Positions 1-6,697 are shown, numbered from the stretch's first letter. The stretch is DNA of 6,722 nucleotides from Cellvibrionales bacterium (GCA_018668095.1 JABIQF010000106.1:1-6722); one strand, 5' to 3'. The notes: a model not told the origin generated them from the sequence alone. Program-made: numbers and translations.

Positions 1-1
1 G

Positions 2-514
2 CTTGAAGCCTCAATGTTAGCCGCTGGAGCGATGATATTGTTTCGTTGCACACAAGCTGAGGAAGCGAGGCGGAGTATTGATTGGCAGGTGTTGATCGTT
101 ATTGGTGCATCTATTGCTTTAGGAGCAGCATTGGAGAAGACAGGCGTGACATTGTCTATTGCTCAGTATTTTGTTGGTGCCGTGGGGCAGTCGCCGCATA
201 CCGCTCTCATCATGTTGTTTGTTCTGGTGGCAGGATTTTCAGCCATAATATCGAATGTAGCTGCGGCTGTATTATTGTTTCCTGTAGCGGCGGCCATTAG
301 TATTGAGCTTGATGTTGATATGATACCAATGGCAGTTACGCTAATGATTGCTGCTTCAGCGAGCTTTTCAACGCCAATAGGCTATCAGACGAATTTAATG
401 GTTTATGGCCCTGGTGAGTATCGGTTTGTCGATTTCTTAAAAATGGGTGTTCCTCTAACGATTTTGGTTGGCATTACAACAGTCTTATTAGTGCCGATTA
501 TCTGGCCTTTTTAG
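2..514 (+). CDS. SLC13-family (DASS-like) anion/sodium symporter permease, C-terminal part, 5' end cut by window
   Basis: The reading frame is already open at the first bases (codons for Leu-Glu-Ala-Ser precede the first ATG at 14), so this is the last ~170 residues of a longer inner-membrane transporter. Counting from that ATG, hydrophobic segments lie at about 24-42, 63-97, 103-120 and 146-165. Two family signatures are visible: SNVAAAVLLFP at 80-90 and STPIGYQTNLMVYGPG at 119-134. These correspond to the substrate- and cation-binding hairpin regions of SLC13/CitT/ArsB-like permeases. Full members are usually about 450-600 residues, and many bacterial ones carry RCK_C (TrkA-C) domains upstream of this part. 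The substrate (sulfate, dicarboxylate or another anion) cannot be told from this fragment. The gene ends at a hairpin terminator and is probably unrelated to the polysaccharide operon downstream. The family call is firm; the substrate is unknown. Confidence 0.85.
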   Translation, partial: LEASMLAAGAMILFRCTQAEEARRSIDWQVLIVIGASIALGAALEKTGVTLSIAQYFVGAVGQSPHTALIMLFVLVAGFSAIISNVAAAVLLFPVAAAISIELDVDMIPMAVTLMIAASASFSTPIGYQTNLMVYGPGEYRFVDFLKMGVPLTILVGITTVLLVPIIWPF

Positions 515-573
515 TTCAAAATCTCAAATCTTTCGCTAACAGCTCTAAAATCACGATCAAAGTGGACCTTCAT

Positions 574-608
574 CCTCAGTCAAATGCTGTTTGACTGAGG
601 CTTCCTTT
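574..608 (+). terminator. Rho-independent-type terminator after the permease
   Basis: A perfect 11-bp inverted repeat, CCTCAGTCAAA (574-584) and TTTGACTGAGG (590-600), encloses a 5-base loop. It is followed by the T-rich run CTTCCTTT (601-608). It sits 60 bases after the permease stop. The T tract is interrupted by C, so efficiency is uncertain, but stem length, perfection and position fit a transcription terminator that separates the permease from the next operon. Confidence 0.75.
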
Positions 609-747
609 GTGCTGGGTTTGGATTAGAGTGGGTAATGTTTACTTGCTCGCAATGAATTTTGTAAGCGATGTCATCACTTTGTAATATCTGCCTGACATAA
701 TGTCCCTGATAAGATTAGGTTTTTTCTATTCTCAGAGTAGTCAAGTG

Positions 748-818
748 CCTAGTGTTAATTATTAGCTTTGCCATGAAGTTCAGGGCGGTTAAGTTACCTA
801 ACGTAAATTTTTAGCTTT
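748..818. repeat. Imperfect 22-base direct repeat pair, AT-rich
   Basis: Copy 1 at 748-769 begins CCTAGTGTTAATTATTAG and copy 2 at 797-818 begins CCTAACGTAAATTTTTAG; both end in CTTT. They match at 18 of 22 positions and start 49 bases apart. Similar AAGT sequence precedes each copy (743 and 791) with a one-base offset. The 10-mer TGTTAATTAT of copy 1 (753-762) recurs exactly at 887-896. They may be binding sites for a transcription regulator upstream of the promoter, or chance similarity in AT-rich DNA. Confidence 0.4.
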
Positions 819-926
819 AAATATTTTCAGATACATATCTAATGGTGTATTCTTTAACTTTGATTCCAATATTCATAAGTTAAACCTGTTAATTATCGTT
901 AGTTTAATCAAAAAGCCCATAACTGC

Positions 927-956
927 TTGATTTTTGATCACTTGATCATTTATTAT
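927..956 (+). promoter_or_regulatory. Predicted sigma70 promoter for the polysaccharide operon
   Basis: A -35-like TTGATT (927-932) and a -10-like TATTAT (951-956) are separated by 18 bases. Transcription would begin around 963-965, giving a leader of about 50 bases before the ATG at 1015. This is the best hexamer pair found by eye in the intergenic region, and the distance to the start codon is ordinary. It also argues against translation starting at the in-frame ATG at 955, which would lie inside the -10 box. Confidence 0.5.
935..948. promoter_or_regulatory. TGATCA-CT-TGATCA dyad inside the promoter spacer, possible operator
   Basis: Two copies of the self-complementary hexamer TGATCA (935-940 and 943-948) are separated by CT, forming both a 14-bp inverted repeat and an 8-base-period direct repeat (TTGATCAC, TTGATCAT). 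The site lies between the proposed -35 and -10 boxes, where a bound repressor or a MerR-type activator would act. No specific regulator family is recognised from the site. Confidence 0.35.
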
Positions 957-1004
957 GCTGCATGTCTGTGATGGGACGCAAAATTACCACAAAATAATCA
1001 AATC

Positions 1005-1009
1005 AAGGA
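1005..1009 (+). promoter_or_regulatory. Ribosome binding site fixing the TolC-like start
   Basis: AAGGA lies 5 bases before the ATG at 1015. The upstream in-frame ATG at 955 has no purine-rich site, overlaps the probable -10 box and would place 20 polar residues ahead of the signal peptide. The start at 1015 is therefore preferred. Confidence 0.75.
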
Positions 1010-1014
1010 TCATT

Positions 1015-2448
1015 ATGTCTTCGTATTTTTCAAAATCGTTATCTGTTTCAAAATTTCTTGTCACCACCTTACTGCTTTGTATGGCCCAAATCGGTTCGGC
1101 TGAAACATTACTCGATGTATACCGCGATGCACTTAAACACGATCCAAGCTTCGCTAAGTCATTAGCGGAATGGGATATTGCTGTTTCTGATAAAAAAATT
1201 ACTAAGGGAAGCCTACGTCCTAACGTTAATGCATCGGCTCGAATGAACCAGACATCTCGAGATTATGATAATCAGGCTACGGCTAATGGAATTACTCTAG
1301 ATGATGAGTTTTCTGAAACTAATTGGCAGGTATCTTTAGTTCAACCAATCGTTGATTTACCAAAATGGCACGAATACAAAAGAAGTAAAACAGCATTTAA
1401 AATGGCTGAATCAGCGAAGGCTACTGACCGACAAGAACTTATTGTTAGAACGGTAGAAGCCTATTTAAAAGTTTTGCATGCGAAAAATCTTCTTAGGGCG
1501 GTTGAAGGTGAAGAAGCATCAGTTAGACAGCAGTTAGTTGAAGTTCAAAAGCGTTTTGATGCCGGAATTATTGCTCTAACTGATGTGTTAGAAGCTCAGT
1601 CAATACATGATGCAACAGTCATTCGACGCATCCAAGCTGAAAGCGCAAAAGAAAATGCGTTTGAGGATTTACGTACATTAACGTCTTTTTCTTATCAGCG
1701 TATTGATGATATTAGCGTTGATCTACCAATGCTATCACCCCAGCCTGCTAATGAAGAGTTATGGATAGAGAGAGCCTTTGCTCATAACCCTGCAATAGAA
1801 GAAGCAAGACAGAATTTAGTTAGCATTGAGCAGCGTTATAAAGCAGTCCACTCTAAACGTTTGCCTACAGTCAATGCGATACTACAGCATCTTAACCAAG
1901 ATGGCGCTGCTGATCCTGCGCTAGGTTCTGGTTATACAGAAACGTCTATCGGTCTTGCTTTAAATTGGAATTTGTATGATGGTGGAAAACGCTCACCGAT
2001 GATCAAAAAAGCCAAAGCTGAAATAGCTGTTGCACAAGCAGAATTACGAAAAATTGAATTGGAAATAGATAGTAAAACACGAAATAAACTACGCTCATTG
2101 AATTCTGACGTTGGTCGTGTTGATGCTGGTCGTGTGGCTATTGAAAGTGCCTCTACAGCCTTGCGTGCAGTATCTGCAGGCTACGAAGCAGGTAATCGTG
2201 GAATCGTTGATTTATTACAAGCTCAGCAACGCTTGTATGCCGCTGAATATAATTTTTCAGAAGCGAGACACAACTACATTCGAAATCTAATTCACTTAAA
2301 AGCGTCTGTTGGTCAATTAACAGAAGATTATTTAAGACAGGTTAATGCTTATTGTGTTGGTTCTGAAGCTGTATGGCGCCCAAGCGCGACTAAAGAAAAT
2401 GTACTTAGATTGCCGGCAAATAATAGCCAATTGAATCGCTTATTATAA
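1015..2448 (+). CDS. TolC-family outer membrane channel protein
   Basis: A 477-residue secreted protein. The signal peptide has Lys-7 and Lys-13, a hydrophobic core at about 14-25 and a likely cut after GSA at 27-29. The mature part begins TLLDVYRDALKHDP, the typical start of proteobacterial TolC proteins. The two halves of the internal duplication are visible: RFDAGIIALTDVLEAQ (180-195) and GYEAGNRGIVDLLQAQQRL (389-407). Beta-strand segments lie near 69-110 and 283-320, the second closing with NLYDGGKR (319-326), the family's YxGG-type element; long helices fill the rest. Length matches E. coli TolC (471 mature residues). TolC proteins form trimeric outer-membrane and periplasmic tunnels fed by an adaptor and an inner-membrane pump. 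Here the next gene is an adaptor and the third a glycosyltransferase, so the likely cargo is a polysaccharide (inference). A 46-base gap precedes the next gene. The family is certain; the dedicated role is probable. Confidence 0.92.
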   Translation: MSSYFSKSLSVSKFLVTTLLLCMAQIGSAETLLDVYRDALKHDPSFAKSLAEWDIAVSDKKITKGSLRPNVNASARMNQTSRDYDNQATANGITLDDEFSETNWQVSLVQPIVDLPKWHEYKRSKTAFKMAESAKATDRQELIVRTVEAYLKVLHAKNLLRAVEGEEASVRQQLVEVQKRFDAGIIALTDVLEAQSIHDATVIRRIQAESAKENAFEDLRTLTSFSYQRIDDISVDLPMLSPQPANEELWIERAFAHNPAIEEARQNLVSIEQRYKAVHSKRLPTVNAILQHLNQDGAADPALGSGYTETSIGLALNWNLYDGGKRSPMIKKAKAEIAVAQAELRKIELEIDSKTRNKLRSLNSDVGRVDAGRVAIESASTALRAVSAGYEAGNRGIVDLLQAQQRLYAAEYNFSEARHNYIRNLIHLKASVGQLTEDYLRQVNAYCVGSEAVWRPSATKENVLRLPANNSQLNRLL

Positions 2449-2494
2449 TTATAAAAACGAAATAAATAATTAAAGATAATTTTGGAGTTGTATC

Positions 2495-4225
2495 ATGGAA
2501 AGTAATTTAACGCTCATCTACTTAATGGTAGGTGGGCTAGTCGGTATTTCAGCATTTGCGTTTACTAATGCATTCACTGTTTGGATAAATCGAAATAGTG
2601 CTTCACCGACTGATAAGGGTGGTAAGCCAATCTCATTAGTATTAGCCAGATTCTTTTTAATGACTGTTTTGTTTATCAGTCTGTTTTTTATGATTCGCGC
2701 TTGGTTACCTTACACTAAGGCTGAGCATGTGGGCTTGCTACAAGGCGAAGATTTATTTTCGGTTCGTGCTGTAAAAGGTTTTGCGGCTGAATTCCCAAGC
2801 AGCAGTAAAGATATTGTTAAAGATGATATCTTGGTGAGTTTTCATCGTAAGCCTGATCCCAAAGAGCGTGCAGATGCCATGCTTCAACGTGATCTGCTTC
2901 GTGAAAAAATAAGCTTTGAAGAGCTAAAAGCGCCCATTATTGACGCTCCAACTATTGCCTTGCTGCAATCATTGCAACGTCGTATGAATGAGTTGAATGA
3001 AAAAGAACGCCAGTTAATGCAGCAGCAAGAAATGTCGAAGCGTTCAGGCGAGCGCTTTGAAAACGATAACGCGACTGCAGAGCAGCGAGTTCTAAGAGAT
3101 TTAGAGGCTTTAAGCCATCGTATTAATCAACAAAATGCAGCTGTTAACCTAACACAGCAAGAGCTAGATTTTGCTGATCGTATTGCTCTTGAAGGCTTAG
3201 TTTCCAAGTTAGAATTGAGTCGTAAGCGTGAAGCTAATCGTGTGGCAATTAGTAAGCTCGAAGAGCTGAAGTCACAGCAGCGATTTTTAGAGAGTTCGGC
3301 TTCACAGTTTGATAATGATTCGACGGAGGAGGGAGCCACTAATAGCTCTTACTCAAAGATTACTGAAGGTTGGTTGCAAGATATTGAGCGTGAAAGAGCA
3401 ACGATTATTGAGCAGTTAGCGCCCGTAGAAAAAGCGGTTGCTGGTGAAGAAGTTGCCGCTGCTAAGCGTCTTGATTCGCAAGTGAATCAACTAAAAGTTG
3501 AGCTTCAAGAAGTTGAAAGAACCATTGCTGGCTATGAAGATCAGCCAAGCATTGAAGTACGTGCACCTTGGGATGGTATTGTCGGTTACCGAGATACCTC
3601 ACCTAATAACATTAAACGTGAAGGTACGCCTTTAGCGGTAGTTTATCGCCCTGATACTGTTTACGTGTCAGTTCAGGTAACATCGAATGAGCTTAACCAG
3701 CTAGAGAGTACTGAAAATGTTTTCGTAACGAATAACATGCTAGAAAAGCGTGACATCGAAGTGCGAGGCCGTATTTCTTCTGTTAAGCCATTATCTAATA
3801 AGTTGCATGAAGTGGCGATTACTATTGAGCCACCAGGGTATATCCTCAAAGACTTAGTGGATAACGGTGCTATTGATATGCGTGCACGCTTTGTTAACCG
3901 ACCGCTCGACTTCAGTGGCTTGATGAATGCATTCAGTTTCTCTGATGGCGGTGCAACAGGGCAGAGCCCTGGTGTTATTGCGAGTATTTATTTATTCCTA
4001 GGTATGTTGATGTTGTTTGGTATTCAGAAATTGAGCAAGGCTATTAATCGCACGCCATCACCTGATGATAATACGCCAAATGAATATAATAATGCGAATG
4101 ATGAGATTTACTACGAAGGCTTTGGTCCTGATGATATCTCTAACAGTAGTGTTCGTAATAGTGAAACTAATTATGGTGGCGATGATACATTGCCTCGCCG
4201 TGTAGCAAAGAGAAAGCAGCCATGA
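2495..4225 (+). CDS. HlyD-like membrane-fusion adaptor with three membrane helices and long coiled coils
   Basis: A 576-residue protein starting 7 bases after GGAG (2484-2487). Hydrophobic helices lie at about 6-30 and 48-69. The loop between them carries Arg/Lys residues and is probably cytoplasmic, so the N-terminus would face the periplasm. A split lipoyl/barrel-sandwich domain follows: its first half is near 90-117 and its second half at 354-383 (VRAPWDGIVGYRD, then the REGTPLAVV turn), with a beta-barrel-like part at about 388-445. Between the halves is a long Glu/Gln/Arg/Leu-rich coiled-coil region (about 125-345). Within it, ALEGLVSKLELSRKR (231-245) resembles the hairpin tip by which HlyD/AcrA-type adaptors touch TolC. 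A third hydrophobic helix (about 493-511) and a 65-residue Asp/Asn-rich tail with a basic end follow. Most adaptors have one N-terminal helix and no C-terminal one. It probably links the glycosyltransferase to the TolC-like channel; Alg44 is a functional analogue, but no PilZ domain is present. Confidence 0.82.
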   Translation: MESNLTLIYLMVGGLVGISAFAFTNAFTVWINRNSASPTDKGGKPISLVLARFFLMTVLFISLFFMIRAWLPYTKAEHVGLLQGEDLFSVRAVKGFAAEFPSSSKDIVKDDILVSFHRKPDPKERADAMLQRDLLREKISFEELKAPIIDAPTIALLQSLQRRMNELNEKERQLMQQQEMSKRSGERFENDNATAEQRVLRDLEALSHRINQQNAAVNLTQQELDFADRIALEGLVSKLELSRKREANRVAISKLEELKSQQRFLESSASQFDNDSTEEGATNSSYSKITEGWLQDIERERATIIEQLAPVEKAVAGEEVAAAKRLDSQVNQLKVELQEVERTIAGYEDQPSIEVRAPWDGIVGYRDTSPNNIKREGTPLAVVYRPDTVYVSVQVTSNELNQLESTENVFVTNNMLEKRDIEVRGRISSVKPLSNKLHEVAITIEPPGYILKDLVDNGAIDMRARFVNRPLDFSGLMNAFSFSDGGATGQSPGVIASIYLFLGMLMLFGIQKLSKAINRTPSPDDNTPNEYNNANDEIYYEGFGPDDISNSSVRNSETNYGGDDTLPRRVAKRKQP

Positions 4226-5640
4226 GCTATGTAGCCGGTTATACCGGAACAGATAGCAAGGAATACATTGCTAAGCAGCAGTCGAAAAAAGTGTTATTTT
4301 TGTTTCTTGGATATCTATCGACAGCTGCAGTGGGTGCCGCGCAAATATATTTTTTGATGGCTGCAATGTTTGAGTTAGATGCTTCTTATTCTCTTGAGCG
4401 TTGGCAAATTATTTGTTTTGCATTTTTCTTTTTCTTTTTCTCGGTATTGTTTTTAACGCGCTATGTCGTGTTGTTATTGTTCGCTTTTTTAGAGGCGTCT
4501 AAGCAGCCTAATTTGAAAAAATTAGACAGTTTGCAAGATACCTTGGTGACTATTTTGCTGCCTGCTTTTAATGAAGCGGATAATATTGAAGCAACGATTT
4601 TATCTGCGCTGGGTACCAGTTATCAGAACAAAGAAGTTATCGTTATTGATGATGGCTCGACGGATGACACGCTTGCCACTATGCAGCGTCTTAAACGCGA
4701 ACTGCAATCTTCTGACGAGCTTAAAATAATTCATAAGCCTAATGGCGGTAAAGCCAGTGCTTTGAACTTAGGTTTTCAGCATGCAAAAGGTGATTACATT
4801 CTTAGCATGGATGCCGATAGTGAATTAGCCGATGGTGCAATCGAGCGTTTGCTTGTTCGTATTGCTGATACCGATTTGGGTGGTTGCGCTGGTCAGGTTG
4901 CTATTCGTAATACCAATAATTTAATGAGTTATTTGCAGTCGCTTGAATACACGTTAATGAATGGTACGGGTCGTCTGTTCCAAAGCTTTTTTGCTTCGGT
5001 ACTCGTGGCACCTGGTCCTATTACTTTATTTAAGAAAGAAGCACTTATCGCTGTAGAAGAAATGTCTAAGTTGGTCCCTGGGCCTCCACCTAAGCCTTCA
5101 GATATTGCAGGCCCTTGGGAATCAGATACTTTTGCGGAAGATGCTAAGTTATCGATGGCTATGCTGGGCGCAGGTCATGGTATTGTTTTTGAGCCTTCTG
5201 CGCTTTGTTATACGCAGTGTCCATCAACTCCCGTCGCTTTGCTGAGTCAGCGTTATCGTTGGGTCCGTGGTAATTTACAGGCTTGTGGTGCTGCATGGAA
5301 TCTTTGGACACATGAGTCAGATAAAAAACCTAACCTTGGTACATGGTTGATGTGGTTTGTTGTCGAAGCGATTGTTTGGCCTATTATTGATGTCCTGAGT
5401 GTTGTGATTCTTGTCATCATGTTGGCAGCTTCCGATGGTATCAGCTCGGCTTATATGTGGTACTTCGTATTGTTAATGGCTGATATGTCAGCGGCAGCCT
5501 TCTCAGCCGTCAGCTGTAGGCAGCCATTACACATTATCGTTTTTGTACCGATTTATCGATTGTTCTACGGCATCTTGTTAGAAATGAATGCGCTGTTTTG
5601 TATGTTCGATGAATCTCGTAAAGCTAAAATGCGATGGTAA
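4222..5640 (+). CDS. Processive family 2 glycosyltransferase (PgaC/HasA/NodC-like polysaccharide synthase)
   Basis: A 472-residue inner-membrane enzyme. Two hydrophobic N-terminal segments (about 23-49 and 61-90) precede a cytoplasmic GT-A domain, and three hydrophobic segments follow (about 373-403, 409-430, 434-460). The signatures of processive beta-glycosyltransferases are present in order: LPAFNE (113-118), the UDP-binding DDG (143-145), NGGKASALNLG (174-184), DAD (197-199, metal site), GPITLF (265-270), the catalytic-base region AED (305-307, usually TED) and QRYRW (343-347, the QxxRW polymer-binding motif). Such enzymes polymerise UDP-sugars and extrude the chain through their own membrane channel. 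A proline-rich insertion (PGPPPKP, 286-292) lies just before the AED motif. There is no PilZ domain. The start overlaps the adaptor stop as ATGA (4222-4225), implying translational coupling. The product could be PNAG, chitin-like, hyaluronan-like or another beta-glycan; the sequence alone does not decide. Confidence 0.9.
   Translation: MSYVAGYTGTDSKEYIAKQQSKKVLFLFLGYLSTAAVGAAQIYFLMAAMFELDASYSLERWQIICFAFFFFFFSVLFLTRYVVLLLFAFLEASKQPNLKKLDSLQDTLVTILLPAFNEADNIEATILSALGTSYQNKEVIVIDDGSTDDTLATMQRLKRELQSSDELKIIHKPNGGKASALNLGFQHAKGDYILSMDADSELADGAIERLLVRIADTDLGGCAGQVAIRNTNNLMSYLQSLEYTLMNGTGRLFQSFFASVLVAPGPITLFKKEALIAVEEMSKLVPGPPPKPSDIAGPWESDTFAEDAKLSMAMLGAGHGIVFEPSALCYTQCPSTPVALLSQRYRWVRGNLQACGAAWNLWTHESDKKPNLGTWLMWFVVEAIVWPIIDVLSVVILVIMLAASDGISSAYMWYFVLLMADMSAAAFSAVSCRQPLHIIVFVPIYRLFYGILLEMNALFCMFDESRKAKMRW
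4423..4440 (+). repeat. Three tandem TTTTTC hexamers encoding six phenylalanines
   Basis: Three exact in-frame copies of TTTTTC encode Phe68-Phe73 in the second membrane helix of the glycosyltransferase. Gain or loss of one unit would add or remove two Phe residues without a frameshift. Confidence 0.8.
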
Positions 5641-5649
5641 TTTAAGACG

Positions 5650-6627
5650 GTGCCATTTAAGCGTCTTCATATTATTATCACGGTACTGACTTCAGTGCTT
5701 CTCACTGAAAGCGTTTGTGCTGGCAGTTTGCGTTTTAACTATGCTGATGATTGTGGCAGTAACCGGTTTGTTGGTTACTTGCCACATTATCGTCAAGTCC
5801 CTCAGCAATTACCGAATCACTTAACGCATGCAATTTATGCCTTTGTGTTGCCTCACCCTGATGGCACATTAGAGCCTTTACCTATTACCGAAAACTTTTT
5901 ACTTTTCAAACGGCGTGCTAATGCTATTGGTGCGAAAGTAGGGGTGTTAGTGGGTGGATGGAATGACGGTGATGATTCAGCTTTTGAAACCTTGGCGGCC
6001 TCTTTAGCTACAAGGACGCAATTTGTAACTTCTGTGATTGCGCTATTGCAGCTTCATGATATTGACGGTGTTGACCTTGATTGGGAGTTTCCTAGCGGTA
6101 TTGAGTCGGGCAAAAATTTTACTTTGTTAGTTAGTCAATTAGCTACAGCATTAAAAAAGCATGACAAGTTTTTTAGTATTGCTGTGCCGGCACTTGGGCA
6201 GCATGCTCGCTATTTTTCTATTGATGCTTTATCCAAAGCAGATTTTGTGAATGTCATGGCCTATGATTCTGGCAGAACACATCATTCTGATATGGCTTTT
6301 GCTAAAGAGAGTTTGGCCTATTGGGATAAGCGTAAGTTACCCCGCGCTAAAGTTAATTTGGGTATTCCCTTTTACTCGCGACCCAATCCTCAGAGCTATG
6401 CTGATTTAGTTAAAGCTGATCCTCAGAATGCTCAGCGTGATGATAATGGTGAAACATATTGGAATGGTATTCCGACGGTGCAAGCTAAAGTCGATTTAGC
6501 TTTGGGTCGAGTAGGTGGCATTCTGGTGTGGGAGTTAGGGCAAGATGCGACGGGTAAACTATCCTTAGGGCTAGCTATTGATAAATCTATAGAGCAAAAT
6601 AATGCTAAGTGCTTGTTCTCACGATAA
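5650..6627 (+). CDS. Secreted GH18-family glycoside hydrolase (chitinase-like)
   Basis: A 325-residue protein using a GTG start, 9 bases after the glycosyltransferase stop; no earlier start codon is possible in frame and this one gives a complete signal peptide (Lys-4 and Arg-5, hydrophobic 7-18, likely cut after VCA at 22-24). The rest is one TIM barrel. The first strand is FVGYLPHY (40-47); the SxGG-like element is VLVGGW (99-104); the catalytic DxxDxDxE motif is DGVDLDWE (139-146), with Glu146 as the acid; MAYD (203-206) supplies the Tyr and Asp of the active site; and the terminal Trp294 lies in ILVWELGQD (291-299). All key GH18 residues are present, so it should be active through substrate-assisted cleavage, which needs an N-acetyl group on the sugar. 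No chitin-binding module is seen. Its operon position suggests a polymer-clearing or length-setting enzyme, like BcsZ, PslG or PelA in other systems (inference). It could alternatively process host or environmental chitin. Confidence 0.88.
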   Translation: MPFKRLHIIITVLTSVLLTESVCAGSLRFNYADDCGSNRFVGYLPHYRQVPQQLPNHLTHAIYAFVLPHPDGTLEPLPITENFLLFKRRANAIGAKVGVLVGGWNDGDDSAFETLAASLATRTQFVTSVIALLQLHDIDGVDLDWEFPSGIESGKNFTLLVSQLATALKKHDKFFSIAVPALGQHARYFSIDALSKADFVNVMAYDSGRTHHSDMAFAKESLAYWDKRKLPRAKVNLGIPFYSRPNPQSYADLVKADPQNAQRDDNGETYWNGIPTVQAKVDLALGRVGGILVWELGQDATGKLSLGLAIDKSIEQNNAKCLFSR

Positions 6628-6697
6628 AGGTGGCGTGATCCATTTTATTTTGTTCGAGTATAACTAATAGACATCTATTTATTAATTGAGCGATCTT

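Larger units (their letters stand above)
515..1014. other. 500-base intergenic region, no gene seen
   Basis: No credible coding frame lies between the permease stop and the TolC-like start; the only ATG-led frames are short and lack a convincing ribosome binding site. The region holds the terminator at 574-608, a small dyad GACAT-A-ATGTC at 694-704, a pair of imperfect 22-base direct repeats at 748 and 797 with a partial third copy at 887, and a promoter at about 927-956 with an overlapping TGATCA dyad. It is markedly AT-rich from about 750 onward. A spacer this long before an exopolysaccharide-type operon is compatible with complex regulation, but no known riboswitch or small RNA was recognised. 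Confidence 0.6.

Noticed and set aside
82..300. Open frame of 72 codons overlapping the permease in another frame
   Set aside because: Its Cys/Ser-rich translation is a typical shadow of a membrane protein gene; the permease frame carries the conserved motifs.
972..990. GGGACGCAAA, reminiscent of the core of a c-di-GMP (GEMM) riboswitch
   Set aside because: Only about 25-40 bases separate it from the start codon, and the paired stems and second-half tetraloop receptor of GEMM are not present around it.
955..1014. Longer N-terminus for the TolC-like protein starting at ATG 955
   Set aside because: It overlaps the probable -10 box, has no ribosome binding site and puts polar residues before a clear signal peptide; ATG 1015 has AAGGA at the right distance.
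2443..2454. Palindrome TTATAATTATAA across the TolC-like stop codon
   Set aside because: It is made only of A and T in an AT-rich gap and is too weak for a terminator; the downstream gene appears co-transcribed.
3127..3339. Open frame of 70 codons on the minus strand inside the adaptor gene
   Set aside because: It lies antisense to a well-supported coiled-coil gene, has low-complexity Ser-rich translation and matches no family.
1015..4225. Ordinary drug-efflux or type I protein secretion operon
   Set aside because: No ABC or RND transporter and no RTX-type substrate gene are present; the adaptor is coupled to a glycosyltransferase instead.
4222..6627. Standard pgaABCD locus
   Set aside because: No PgaA-like porin, no PgaB-like deacetylase and no small PgaD-like gene are in the window; only the synthase resembles that system.
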